The position numbers and the translations under genes are program-made. Shown here one piece after another: positions 13,660-27,000 of a stretch of 64,000 bases of DNA. The notes under the pieces were generated by a model. The model was not told the DNA's origin, did not search any database, and saw only the letters and a list, made by a program, of their open reading frames with translations. This stretch comes from Azolla caroliniana (Eukaryota; Polypodiophyta), in contig JBHGNT010000016.1 in NCBI GenBank assembly GCA_043228905.1, positions 434,001 to 498,000 of the forward strand, read 5' to 3'. Position 1 is the first letter of the stretch. The number at the start of each line of letters is the position of its first letter.

Positions 13660-16600
13660 TCAGAGCTAGCGTTGTTAGCTTCGATTCGCATGTTTGAAGA
13701 CAGAAATACGATATCACACGAGCCAGGTATGAAAATTTTAATTTACTAACGCGCTCTTCTCCACTACCTTCTAAAATTTATTAATTTCTTCATGTCTCTC
13801 GACCTAAGTTTTAAAGTCTTGATTTTCTAATTCCATATCAGAGCTAGCGTTGTTAGCTTCGATTCACATGTTTGAACACAAAAATCCGATATCACACGAG
13901 CCTGGTATGAAGATTTTAATTTTCTAACGCGCTCTTCTCCACTACCTCCTTAAATTTGCTAATTTCTTCATGTGTGTCGAGCTGAGTTTCAAAATCTTGA
14001 TTTTTTAATTCCATATCAGAGCTAGCGTTGTTAGCTTCGATTCGCATGTTTGAACAAAGAAATCTGATATCACACGAGCCTGTTATAAACATTTTAATTT
14101 ACTAACGCGCTCTTCTCCGCTACCTCCTCAAATTTGTTAATTTCTTCATATCTCTCGAGCTGAGTTTCAAAATCTTAATTTTTTAATTCCATATCAGAGC
14201 TAGTGTTGTTAGCTTCGATTCGCATGTTTCAAAAAAGAAATCCGATATCACACGAGCCAGCTATGAACATTTTAATTTACTAACGCGCTCTTCTCCACTA
14301 CCTCCTCAAATTTGCTAATTTGTTCATGTCTCTCGACCTGAGTGTCAAAATCTTGATTTTTTAATTCCATATGACAGCTAGCGTTGTTAGCTTCGATTCG
14401 GATGTTTGAACACAGAAATTCGATATCACAGGAGCTAGGTATGAACATTTTAATTTACCTACTAGCTCTTGTTAACTCCCTCCTCAAATTTGTTAATTTC
14501 TTCATGTCTCTCGATCTGATTTACAAAATCTTGATTTTTTAATTTCATATTAGAGCTAGCGCTGTTAGCTTCGATTCACATGTTTGAACACAAAAATCCG
14601 ATATCACACGAGCCACGTATGAACATTTCAATCTACCTACTAGGTCTTGTCAACTCCCTCCTCAAATTTGCTAATTTCTTCATGTGTCTCGACCTGAGTT
14701 TCAAAATCTTGGTTTTTTAATTCCATATCAGAGCTAGTGTTGTTAACTTCGAATCGCATGTTTGACCACAAAAATCCGATATCACACGAGCTAGGTATGA
14801 ACATTTTAATTTACTAATGCGCTCTTGTCAACTCCCTCCTCAAATTTACTAATTTCTTCATGTCTCTCGAGCTGACTTTCAAAATCTTGATTTTTGAATT
14901 CCATATCAGAGCTAGTGTTGTTAGCTTCGATTCGCATGTTTGAACATAGAAATCCGATATCACACGAGCCAGGTATGAACATTTTAATTTACTAACGTGC
15001 TCTTCTCCACTACCTCCTTAAATTTGCTAACTTCTTCATGTGTGTCGAGCTGAGTTTCAAAATCTTGATTTTTTAATTCCATATCAGAGCTAGCGTTGTT
15101 AGCTTCGATTCGCATGTTTGAACAAAGAAATGTGATATCACACGAGCCTGTTATGAACATTTTAATTTACTAACGCGCTCTTCTCCGCTACCTCCTCAAA
15201 TTTGCTAATTTCTTCATATCTCTCGAGCTGAGTTTCAAAATCCTAATTTTTTAATTCCATATCAGAGCTAGTGTTGTTAGCTTCGATTCGCATGTTTCAA
15301 CAAAGAAATCCGATATCACACGAGCCAGCTATGAACATTTTAATTTACTAACGCGCTCTTCTCCACTACCTCCTCAAATTTGCTAATTTGTTCATGTCTC
15401 TCGACCTGAGTTTCAAAATCTTGATTTTTTAATTCCATATGACAGCTAGCGTTGTTAGCTTCGATTCGCATGTTTGAACACAGAAATTCGATATCACAGG
15501 AGCTAGGTATGAACATTTTAATTTACCTACTAGCTCTTGTTAACTCCCTCCTCAAATTTGTTAATTTCTTCATGTCTCTCGATCTGAGTTACAAAATCTT
15601 GATTTTTTAATTTCATATTAGAGCTAGCGCTGTTAGCTTCGATTCACATGTTTGAACACAAAAATCCGATATCACACGAGCCACGTATGAACATTTTAAT
15701 TTACCTACTAGGTCTTGTCAACTCCCTCCTCAAATTTTCTAATTTCTTCATGTCTCTCGACCTGAGTTTCAAAATCTTGATTTTCGAATTCCATATTTGA
15801 GCTAGTGTTGTTAGCTTCGATTCGCATGTTTGAACACAGAAATTCGATATCATACGAACCAGTTATGAACATTTTAATTTACTAACGCGCTCTTGTCAAC
15901 TCCCTCCTCAAATTTGCTAATTTCTTCATGTCTCTTGACCTAAGTTTAAAATCTTGATTTTTTAATACCATATCAGAGCTAGCGTTGTTAGCTTCGATTC
16001 ACATGTTTGAACACAGAAAACCGATATCACACGAGCCAGGTATGAACATTTTAATTTCACGAACGGGCTCTTCTCCACTACCTCCTCAAATTTGCTAATT
16101 TCTTCATGTCTCTCGAGCTGAGTTTCAAAATCTTGATTGTTTAATTCCATATCAGAGCTAGCGTTGTTAGCTTCGATTCGCATGTTTGAACACAGAAATC
16201 CGATATCACACGAGCCAGGTATGAACATTTTAATTTACTAACGCGCTCTTCTCCACTACCTCCTCAAAGTTGCAAATTTCTTCATGTCTCTCGAGTTGAG
16301 TGTTAGAATCTTGATTTATTAATTCCATATCAGAGCTAGCGTTGTTAGCTTCGATTCGCATGTTTGAACACAGAAATACGATATCACACGAGCCAGGTAT
16401 GAAAATTTTAATTTACTAACGCGCTCTTCTCCACTACCTTCTGAAATTTATTAATTTCTTCATGTCTCTCGACCTAAGTTTTAAAGTCTTGATTTTCTAA
16501 TTCCATATCAGAGCTAGCGTTGTTAGCTTCGATTCACATGTTTGAACACAAAAATCCGATATCACACGAGCCTGGTATGAAGATTTTAATTTTCTAACGC

Positions 16601-18000
16601 GCTCTTCTCCACTACCTCCTTAAATTTGCTAATTTCTTCATGTGTGTCGAGCTGTGTTTCAAAATCTTGATTTTTTAATTCCATATCAGAGCTAGCGTTG
16701 TTAGCTTCGATTCGCATGTTTGAACAAAGAAATCTGATATCACACGAGCCTGTTATGAACATTTTAATTTACTAACGCGCTCTTCTCCGCTACCTCCTCA
16801 AATTTGCTAATTTCTTCATATCTCTCGAGCTGAGTTTCAAAATCTTAATTTTTTAATTCCATATCAGAGCTAGTGTTGTTAGCTTCGATTCGCATGTTTC
16901 AACTAAGAAATCCGATATCACACGAGCCAGCTATGAACATTTTAATTTACTAACGCGCTCTTCTCCACTACCTCCTCAAAGTTGCTAATTTGTTCATGTC
17001 TCTCGACCTGAGTTTCAAAATCTTGATTTTTTAATTCCATATTAGAGCTTGCGTTGTTAGCTTCGATTCGCATGTTTGAACACAGAAATCCGATATCACA
17101 CGAGCCAGGTATGAACATTTTAATTTACGTACTAGCGCTTGTCAACTCCCTCCTCAAATTTACTAATTTCTTCATGTCTCTCGAGCTGAGTTTCAAAATC
17201 TTGATTTTTTAATTCCATATCAGAGCTAGCGTTGTTAGCTTCGATTCGCATGTTTGAACAAAGAAATCCGATATCACACGAGCCAGCTATGAACATTTTA
17301 ATTTACTAACGCGCTCTTGTCAACTCTCCTCACATTTGCTAATTTATTCATGCCTCTCGACCTGAGTTTCAAAATCATGATTTTATAATTCCATATCAGA
17401 GCTAGCGTTGTTAACTTCGATTCGCATGTTTGAACACAAAAATCCGATATCACACGAGCCAGGTATGAACATTTTAATTTACTAATGCGCTCTTGTCAAC
17501 TCCCTCCTCAAATTTACTAATTTCTTCATGTCTCTCGAGCTGAGTTTCAAAATCTTGATTTTCTAATTCCATATCAGAGCTAGCGTTGTTAGCTTCGAGT
17601 CGCATGTTTGAACAAAGAAATCCGATATTACACGAGCCAGCTATGAACATTTTAATTTACTAACGCGCTCTTCTCCACTACCTCCTTAACTTTGCTAATT
17701 TCTTCATGTGTGTCGAGCTGAGTTTCAAAATCTTGATTTTTTAATTCCATATCAGAGCTAGCGTTGTTAGCTTCGATTCGCATGTTTGAACAAAGAAATC
17801 TGATATCACACGAGCCTGTTATGAACATTTTAATTTACTAACGCGCTCTTCTCCGCTACCTCCTCAAATTTGCTAATTTCTTCATATCTCTCGAGCTGAG
17901 TTTCAAAATCTTAATTTTTTAATTCCATATCAGAGCTAGTGTTGTTAGCTTCGATTCGCATGTTTCAACAAAGAAATCCGATATCACACGAGCCTGGTAT
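13660..18000. repeat. Region of overlapping 6- and 15-monomer repeats
   Basis: The variant GAGCCTGTTAT occurs at 14081 (as TGTTATAAAC), 15149, 16751 and 17817, spaced by 1068, 1602 and 1066 bp, i.e. 6, 9 and 6 monomers. The stretch of about 725 bp from 13925 matches that from 14993. A second match joins about 13660-14300 to 16330-16970 at an offset of 2670 bp (15 monomers), marked by AGAAATACGATATC and GGTATGAAAATTTTAATTTAC. The overlap of two offsets implies successive duplications. Confidence 0.75.
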
Positions 18001-19659
18001 GAAGATTTTAATTTTCTAACGCGCTCTTCTCCACTACCTCCTTAAGTTTGCTAATTTCCTCATGTGTGTCGACCTGAGTTTCAAAATCTTGATTTTTTAA
18101 TTCCATATCACAGCAAGTGTTGTTAGCTTCGATTCACATGTCTGAACACAGAAATCCGATATCACACGAGCCAGCTATGAACATTTTAATTTACTAACGC
18201 GCTCTTCTCCACTACCTCCTCAAATTTGCTAATTTCTTCATGTCTCTCGACCTGAGTTTCAAAATCTTGATTTTTTAATTCCATATCAGAAGTAGCGTTG
18301 TTAACTTCGATTCGCATGTTTGAACACAAAAATCCGATATCACACGAGCCAGGTATGAACATTTTAAGTTACTAATGCGCTCTTCTCCACTACCTCCTTA
18401 AATTTGCTAATTTGTTCATGTCTCTCGACCTGAGTTTCAAAATCTTGATTTTTTAATTCCATATCAGACCTAGCGTTGTTAGCTTCGATTCGCATGTTTG
18501 AACACAAAAATCCGATATCACACGAGCCAGGTATGAACATTTTAATTTACTAATGCGCTCTTGATAACTCCCTCCTCAAATTTACTAAATTCTTTCACGT
18601 CTCTCGAGCTGAGTTTCAAAATCTTGATTTTTTAATTCCATATCAGACCTAGCGTTGTTATCTTCGATTCGCATGTTTGAACAAAGAAATCCGATATCAC
18701 ACGAGCCACGTATGAACATTTTAATTTACCAACGCGCTCTTCGCCACTACCTCCTTAAATTTGCTAATTTCTTCATGTGTGTCGAGCTACGTTTCAAAAT
18801 CTTGATTTTTTAATTCCATATTAGAGCTAGTGTTCTTAGCTTCGATTCGCATGTTTGAACACAGAAATTCGATATCACACGAACCAGTTATGAACATTTT
18901 AATTTACTAACGCACTCTTCTCCACTACCTCCTTAAATTTGCTAATTTCTTCATGTGTGTCGAGCTGATTTTCAAAATCTTAATTTTCTAATTCCATATC
19001 AGAGCTAGCGTTGTTAACTTCGATTCGCATGTTTGAACACAAAAACCCGATATCACACGAGCCAGGTATGAACATTTTAATTTACCTACTAGCTCTTGTT
19101 AACTCCCTCCTCAAATTTGTTAATTTCTTCATGTCTCTCGATCTGAAATACAAAATCTTGATTTATTAATTCCATATCAGAGCTAGCGTTGTTAGCTTCG
19201 ATTCGCATGTTTCAACACAAAAACCCGATATCACACGAGCCAGGTATGAACATTTTAATTTACTAACGCGCTCTTTTCAACTCTCTCCTCAAATTTGTTA
19301 ATTTCTTCATGTCTCTCGACCTGAGTTTCAAAATCTTGATTTTTTAATTCCATATTAGAGCTTGCGTTGTTAGTTTCGATTCGCATGTTTGAACACAGAA
19401 ATCCGATATCACACGACCCAGGTATGAACATTTTAATTTACTAACGCGCTCTTCTCCACTACCTCCTCAAAGTTGCTAATTTCTTCATGTGTGTCGAGCT
19501 GAGTTTTAGAATCTTGATTTATTAATTCCATATCAGAGCTAACGTTGTTAGCCTCGATTCGCATGTTTCAACACAAAAACCCGATATCACACGAGCCAGG
19601 TATGAACATTTTAATTTACTAACGCGCTCTTGTCAACTCTCTCCTCACATTTGCTAATT

Positions 19660-21250
19660 TCTTCATGTCTCTCGAGCTGAGTTTTAGAATCTTGATTTAA
19701 TAATTCCATATCAGAGCTAGCGTTGTTAGCTTCGATTCGCATGTTTGAACACAAAAACCCGATATCACACGAGCCAGGTATGAACATTTTAATTTACTAA
19801 CGCGCTCTTGTCAACTCTCTCCTCAAATTTGTTAATTTCTTCATGTCTCTCGACCTGAGTTTCAAAATCTTGATTTTTTAATTCCATATTAGAGCTAGTG
19901 TTGTTAGCTTCGATTCGCATGTTTGAACACAGAAATCCGATATCACACGAGCTAGGTATGAACATTTTAATTTACTAACGCGCTCTTCTCCACTACCTCC
20001 TTAAATTTGCTAATTTCTTCATGTGTGTCGAGCTGAGTTTTAGAATCTTGATTTATTAATTCCATATCAGAGCTAGCGTTGTTAGCTTCGATTCGCATGT
20101 TTCAACACAAAAACCCGATATCACACGAGCCAGGTATGAACATTTTACTTTACTAACGCGCTCTTGTCAACTCTCTCCTCACATTTACTAATTTCTTCAT
20201 TTCTCTGGACCTGAGTTTCAAAATCTTGATTATTTAATTCCATATCAGAACTAGCGTTGTTAGCTTCGATTCGCATGTTTGAACACAAAAATCCGATATC
20301 ACACGAGCCTGGTATGAACATTTTAATTTACTAACGCGCTCTTCTCCACTACCTCCTCAAATTTGCTAATTTCTTCATGTCTCTCGAGCTGAGTTTTAGA
20401 ATCCTGATTTATTAATTTCATATCGGAGCTAGCGTTGTTAGCTTCGATTCGCATGTTTGAATACAGAAATCCGATATCACACGAGCCAGGTATGAACATT
20501 TTAATTTACTAACGCGCTCTTCTCCACTACCTCCTCAAATTTGCTAATTTCTTCATGTCTCTCGAGCTGAGTTTCAAAATCTTGATTTTTTATTACCATA
20601 TCACAGCTAGCGTTGTTAGCTTCGATTCGCATGTTTGAACACAGAAATCCGATGTCACACGTGCCAGGTATGAAAATTTTAATTTACTAATGCGCTTTTC
20701 TCCACTACCTTCTGAAATTTATTAATTTCTTCATGTCTCTCGACCTAAGGTATAAAGTCTTGATTTTCTAATTCCATATCAGAGCTAGCGTTGTTAGCTT
20801 CGATTCACATGTTTGAACACAAAAATCCGATATCACACGAGCCTGGTATGAAGATTTTAATTTTCTAACGCGCTCTTCTCCACTACCTCCTTAAGTTTGC
20901 TAATTTCCTCATGTGTGTCAACCTGAGTTTCAAAATCTTGATTTTTTAATTCCATATCACAGCAAGTGTTGTTAGCTTCGATTCACATGTTTGAACACAG
21001 AAATCCGATATCACACGAGCCAGCTATGAACATTTTAATTTACTAACGCGCTCTTCTCCACTACCTCCTCAAATTTGCTAATTTCTTAGTGTCTCTCGAC
21101 CTGAGTTTCAAAATCTTGATTTTTTAATTCCATATCAGAGGTAGCGTTGTTAACTTCGATTCGCAAGTTTGAACACAAAAATCCGATATCACACGAGCCA
21201 GGTATGAACATTTTAATTTACTAATGCGCTCTTGTCAACTCCCTCCTCAA
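19660..21250. repeat. 2450-bp-offset duplication, copy 1
   Basis: About 1.6 kb here recurs at 22110-23700, offset 2450 bp. Shared rare variants are TTTCTCTGGACCTGAG, ATCCTGATTTATTAATTTC with CATATCGGAGC (20401 and 22851), and AATCCGATGTCACACG. The two copies differ at scattered positions. Confidence 0.8.
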
Positions 21251-22109
21251 ATTTACTAAATTCTTTCACGTCTCTCGAGCTGAGTTTCAAAATCTTGATT
21301 TTTTAATTCCATATCAGAGCTAGCGTTGTTATCTTCGATTCGCATGTTTAATTTACTAACGCGCTCTTCTCTACTACCTCCTCAAATTTGCTAATTTTGT
21401 TCATGTCTCTCGAGCTGAGTTTTAGAATCTTGATTTAATAATTCCATATCAGAGCTAGCGTTGTTAGCTTCGATTCGCATGTTTCAACACAAAAACCCGA
21501 TATCACACGAGCCAGGTATGAACATTTTAATTTACTAACGCGCTCTTGTCAACTCTCTCCTCACATTTGCTAATTTCTTCATGTCTCTCGACCGGAGTTT
21601 CAAAATCTTGATTTTTTAATTCCATATTAGAGCTAGCGTTGTTAGCTTCGATTCGCATGGTTGAACACAGAAATCCGATATCACACGAGCCAGTTATGAA
21701 CATTTTAATTTACTAACGCGCTCTTCTCCACTACCTCCTTAAATTTGCTAATTTCTTCATGTGTGTCGAGCTGAGTTTTAGAATCTTGATTTATTAATTC
21801 CATATCAGAGCTAGCGTTGTTAGCTTCGATTCGCATGTTTCAACACAAAAACCCGATATCACACGAGCCAGGCATGAACATTTTAATTTACTAACGCGCT
21901 CTTGTCAACTCTCTCCTCACATTTGCTAATTTCTTCATGTCTCTCGACCTGAGTTTCAAAATCTCGATTTTTTAATTCCATATTAGAGCTAGCGTTGTTA
22001 TCTTCGATTCGCATGTTTGAACAAAGAAATCCGATATCACACGAGCCAGGTATGAACATTTTCATTTACTAACGCGCTCTTCTCTACTACCTCCTCAAAT
22101 TTGCTAATT

Positions 22110-23700
22110 TCTTCATGTCTCTCGAGCGGAGTTTTAGAATCTTGATTTAATAATTCCATATCAGAGCTAGCGTTGTTAGCTTGGATTCGCATGTTTCAAC
22201 ACAAAAACCCGATATCACACGAGCCAGGTATGAACATTTTAATTTACTAACGCGCTCTTGTCAACTCTCTCCTCAAATTTGTTAATTTCTTCATGTCTCT
22301 CGACCTGAGTTTCAAAATCTTGATTTTTTAATTTCATATTAGAGCTAGTGTTGTTAGCTTCGATTCGCATGTTTGAACACAGAAATCCGATATCACACGA
22401 CCCAGGTATGAACAGTTTAATTTACTAACGCGCTCTTCTCCACTACCTCCTTAAATTTGCTAATTTCTTCATGTGTGTCGAGCTGAGTTTTAGAATCTTG
22501 ATTTATTAATTCCATATCAGAGCTAGCGTTGTTAGCTTCGATTCGCATGTTTCAACACAAAAACCCAATATCACACGAGCCAGGTATGAACATTTTAATT
22601 TACTAACGCGCTCTTGTCAACTCTCTCCTCACATTTACTAATTTCTTCATTTCTCTGGACCTGAGTTTCAAAATCTTGATTATTTAATTCCATATCAGAG
22701 CTAGCGTTGTTATCTTCGATTCGCATGTTTGCACACAAAAATCCGATATCACACGAGCCTGGTATGAACATTTTAATTTACCAACGCGCTCTTCTCCACT
22801 ACCTCCTCAAATTTGCTAATTTCTTCATGTCTCTCGAGCTGAGTTTTAGAATCCTGATTTATTAATTTCATATCGGAGCTAGCGTTGTTAGCTTCGATTC
22901 GCATGTTTGAATACAGAAATCCGATATCACACGAGCCAGGTATGAACATTTTAATTTACTAACGCGCTCTTCTCCACTACCTCCTCAAATTTGCTAATTT
23001 CTTCATGTCTCTCGAGCTGAGTTTCAAAATCTTGATTTTTTATTACCATATCACAGCTAGCGTTGTTAGCTTCGATTCGCATGTTTGAACACAGAAATCC
23101 GATGTCACACGAGCCAGGTATGAAAATTTTAATTTACTAATGCGCTCTTCTCCACTACCTTCTGAAATTTATTAATTTCTTCATGTCTCTCGACCTAAGT
23201 TATAAAGTCTTGATTTTCTAATTCCATATCAGAGCTAGCGTTGTTAGCTTCGATTCACATGTTTGAACACAAAAATCCGATATCACACGAGCCTGGTATG
23301 AAGATTTTAATTTTCTAACGCGCTCTTCTCCACTACCTCCTTAAGTTTGCTAATTTCCTCATGTGTGTCGACCTGAGTTTCAAAATCTTGATTTTTTAAT
23401 TCCATATCACAGCAAGTGTTGTTAGCTTCGATTCACATGTTTGAACACAGAAATCCGATATCACACGAGCCAGCTATGAACATTTTAATTTACTAACGCG
23501 CTCTTCTCCACTACCTCCTCAAATTTGCTCATTTCTTCATGTCTCTCGACCTGAGTTTCAAAATCTTGATTTTTTAATTCCATATCAGAGGTAGCGTTGT
23601 TAACTTCAATTCGCATGTTTGAACACAAAAATCCGATATCACACGAGCCAGGTATGAACATTTTACTTTACTAATGCGCTCTTGTCAACTCCCTCCTCAA
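22110..23700. repeat. 2450-bp-offset duplication, copy 2
   Basis: This is the second copy of the segment at 19660-21250, with the same order of variant monomers. It ends at the 317-bp local duplication that follows. The marker TTTCTCTGGAC appears a third time near 27230, so parts of the unit spread further. Confidence 0.8.
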
Positions 23701-24014
23701 AATCTTGATTTTTTAATTCCATATCACAGCAAGTGTTGTTAGCTTCGATTCACATGTTTGAACACAGAAATCCGATATCACACGAACCAGCTATGAACAT
23801 TTTAATTTACTAACGCGCTCTTCTCCACTACCTCCTCAAATTTGCTAATTTCTTCATGTCTCTCGACCTGAGTTTCAAAATCTTGATTTTTTAATTCCAT
23901 ATCAGAGGTAGCGTTGTTAACTTCAATTCGCATGTTTGAACACAAAAATCCGATATCACACGAGCCAGGTATGAACATTTTACTTTACTAATGCGCTCTT
24001 GTCAACTCCCTCCT
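23381..24014. repeat. Two 317-bp direct copies at a non-monomer boundary
   Basis: The segment from CAAAATCTTGATTTTTTAAT at 23381 repeats from 23698. It includes the rare CAGCAAGTGTTG, GAGGTAGCG, CTTCAATTCG and TTTTACTTTAC variants in both copies. At the join the monomer is cut inside CTCCTCAAA and resumes at CAAAATCTTG, so a short TCAAA match is shared. The unit is 1.78 monomers, not a whole number, which suggests illegitimate rather than in-register exchange. Confidence 0.85.
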
Positions 24015-27000
24015 CAAATTTACTAAATTCTTTCACGTCTCTCGAGCTGAGTTTCAAAATCATGATTTTTTAATTCCATATCAGAGCTAGCGTTGTTATC
24101 TTCGATTCGCATGTTTGAACAAAGAAATCCGATATCACACGAGCCAGGTATGACCATTTTAATTTACTAACGCGCTCTTCTCTACTACCTCCTCAAATTT
24201 GCTAATTTCTTCATGTGTGTCGAGCTGAGTTTCAAAATCTTGATTTTTTAATTCCATATCAGAGCTAGCGTTGTTAACTTCGATTCGCATGTTTGAACAC
24301 AAAAATTCGATATCACACGAGCCAGGTATGAACATTTTAATTTACTAATGCGCTCTTGTCAACTCCCTCCTCAAATTTACTAATTTCTTCATGTCTCTCG
24401 AGCTGAGTTTCAAAATCTTGATTTTTTAATTCCATATTAGAGCTAGCGTTGTTAGCTTCGATTCGCATGTTTGAACACAGAAATCCGATATCACACGAGC
24501 CAGTTATGAACATTTTAATTTACTAACGCGTTCTTCTCCACTACCTCCTTAAATTTGCTAATTTCTTCATGTGTGTCGAGCTGAGTTTTAGAATCTTGAT
24601 TTATTAATTCCATATCAGAGCTAGCGTTGTTAGCTTCGATTCGCATGTTTCAACACAAAAACCCGATATCACACGAGCCAGGCATGAACCTTTGAATTTA
24701 CTCACGCGCTCTGGTCAACTCTCTCCTCACATTTGCTAATTTCTTCATGTCTCTCGACCTGAGTTTCAAAATCTTGATTTTTTAATTCCATATCAGAGCT
24801 AGCGTTGTTAACTTCGATTCGCATGTTCGAACACAAAAATCCGATATCACACGAGCCAGGTATGAACATTTTAATTTACTAATGCGCTCTTGTCAACTCC
24901 CTCCTCAAATTTACTAAATTCTTTCACGTCTCTCGAGCTGAGTTTCAAAATCTTGATTTTTTAATTCCATATCAGAGCTAGCGTTGTTATCTTCGATTCG
25001 CATGTTTGAACAAAGAAATCCGATATCACACGAGCCAGCTATGAACATTTTAATTTACCAACGCGCTCTTCTCCACTACCTCCTCAACTTTGCTAATTTC
25101 TTCATGTGTCTCGAGCTGAGTTTTAGAATCTTGATTTATTAATGCCATATCAGAGCTAGCGTTGTTAGCTTCGATTCGCATGTTTCAACACAAAAACCCG
25201 ATATCACACGAACCAGGTATGAACATTTTAATTTACTAACGCGCTCTTCTCAACTACCTCCTCAAATTTGCTAATTTCTTCATGTGTGTCGACCTGAGTA
25301 TCAAAATCTTGATTTTTTAATTCCATATCACAGCAAGCGTTGTTAGCTTCGATTCGCATGTTTGAACACAGAAATCCGATATCACATGAGCCAGGTATGA
25401 ACATTTTAATTTACCTACTAGCTCTTGTTAACTCCCTCCTCAAATTTGTTAATTTCTTCATGTCTCTCGACCTGAGTTTCAAAATCTATATTTTTTAATT
25501 CCATATTAGAGCTAGTGTTGTTAGCTTTTATTCGCATGTTTGAACACAGAAATTCGATATCACACGAACCAGTTATGAACATTTTAATTTAGTAACGCAC
25601 TCTTCTCCACTACCTCCTTAAATTTGCTAATTTCTTCATGTGTGTCGAGCTGAGTTTCAAAATCTTGATTTTTTAATTCCATATCAGAGCTAGCGTTGTT
25701 AGCTTCGATTCGCATGTTTGAACACAGAAATCCGATATCACACGAGCGAGGTATGAACAATTTAATTTACTAACGCGCTCTTCTTCACTACCTCTTCAAA
25801 TTTGCTAATTTCTTCATGTCTCTCGAGCTGAGTTTTAGAATCTTGATTTATTAATTCCATATCACAGCAAGCGTTGTTAGCTTCGATTCACATGTTTGAA
25901 CACAGAAATCCGATATCACACGAGCCAGCTATCAACATTTTAATTTACTAACACGCTCTTCTCTACTACCTCCTCCAATTTGGTAATTTCTTCATGTCTC
26001 TCGAGCTGAGTTTTAGAATCTTGATTTATTAATTCCATATCAGAGCTAGCGTTGTTAGCTTCGATTCCAATGTTTCAACACAAAAACCCGATATCACACG
26101 AGCCAGGTATGACCATTTTAATTTACTAACGCGGTCTTGTCAACTCCCTCCTCAAATTTGCTAATTTCTTCATGTCTCTCGAGCTGAGTTTCAAAATCTT
26201 GATTTTTTAATTCCATATTAGAGCTAGTGTTGTTAGCTTCGATTCCCATGTTTGAACACAGAAATTCGATATCACACGAACCAGTTATGAACATTTTAAT
26301 TTACTAACGCGTTCTCCTCCACTACCTCCTCAAATTTATTAATTTCTTCATGTCTCTCGAGCTGAGTTTCAAAATCTTGATTTTTTAATTCCATATTAGA
26401 GCTAGTGTTGTTAGCTTCGATTCACATGTTTGAACACAGAAATTCGATATCACACGAACCAGTTATGAACATTTTAATTTTCTAACGGGCTCTTGTACAC
26501 TACCTCCTCAAATTTGCTAATTTCTTCATGTGTGTCGAGCTGAGTTTCAAAATCTTGATTTTTTAATTCCATATCAGAGCTAGCGTTGTTAGCTTCGATT
26601 CGCATGTTTCAACATAAAAACCCGATATCACACGAGCCAGGTATGAACATTTTAATTTACTAACTCGCTCTTGTCAACTCCCTCCTCAAATTTGCTAATT
26701 TCTTCATGTCTCTCGAGCTGAGTTTCAAAATCTTGATTTTTTAATTCCATATTAGAGCTAGCGTTGTTAGCTTCGATTCGCATGTTTGAACACAGAAATC
26801 CGATATCACACGAGCCAGCTATGAACATTTTAATTTTGATTTTTTAATTCCATATCATAGCTAGCGTTGTTAGCTTCGATTTGCATATTTAAACATAGAA
26901 ATCCGATATCACACGAGCCAGGTATGAAAATTTTAATTTACTCACGCGCTCTTCTCCACTACCTTCTGAAATTTGCTAATTTCTTCATTTCTCTCGACAT

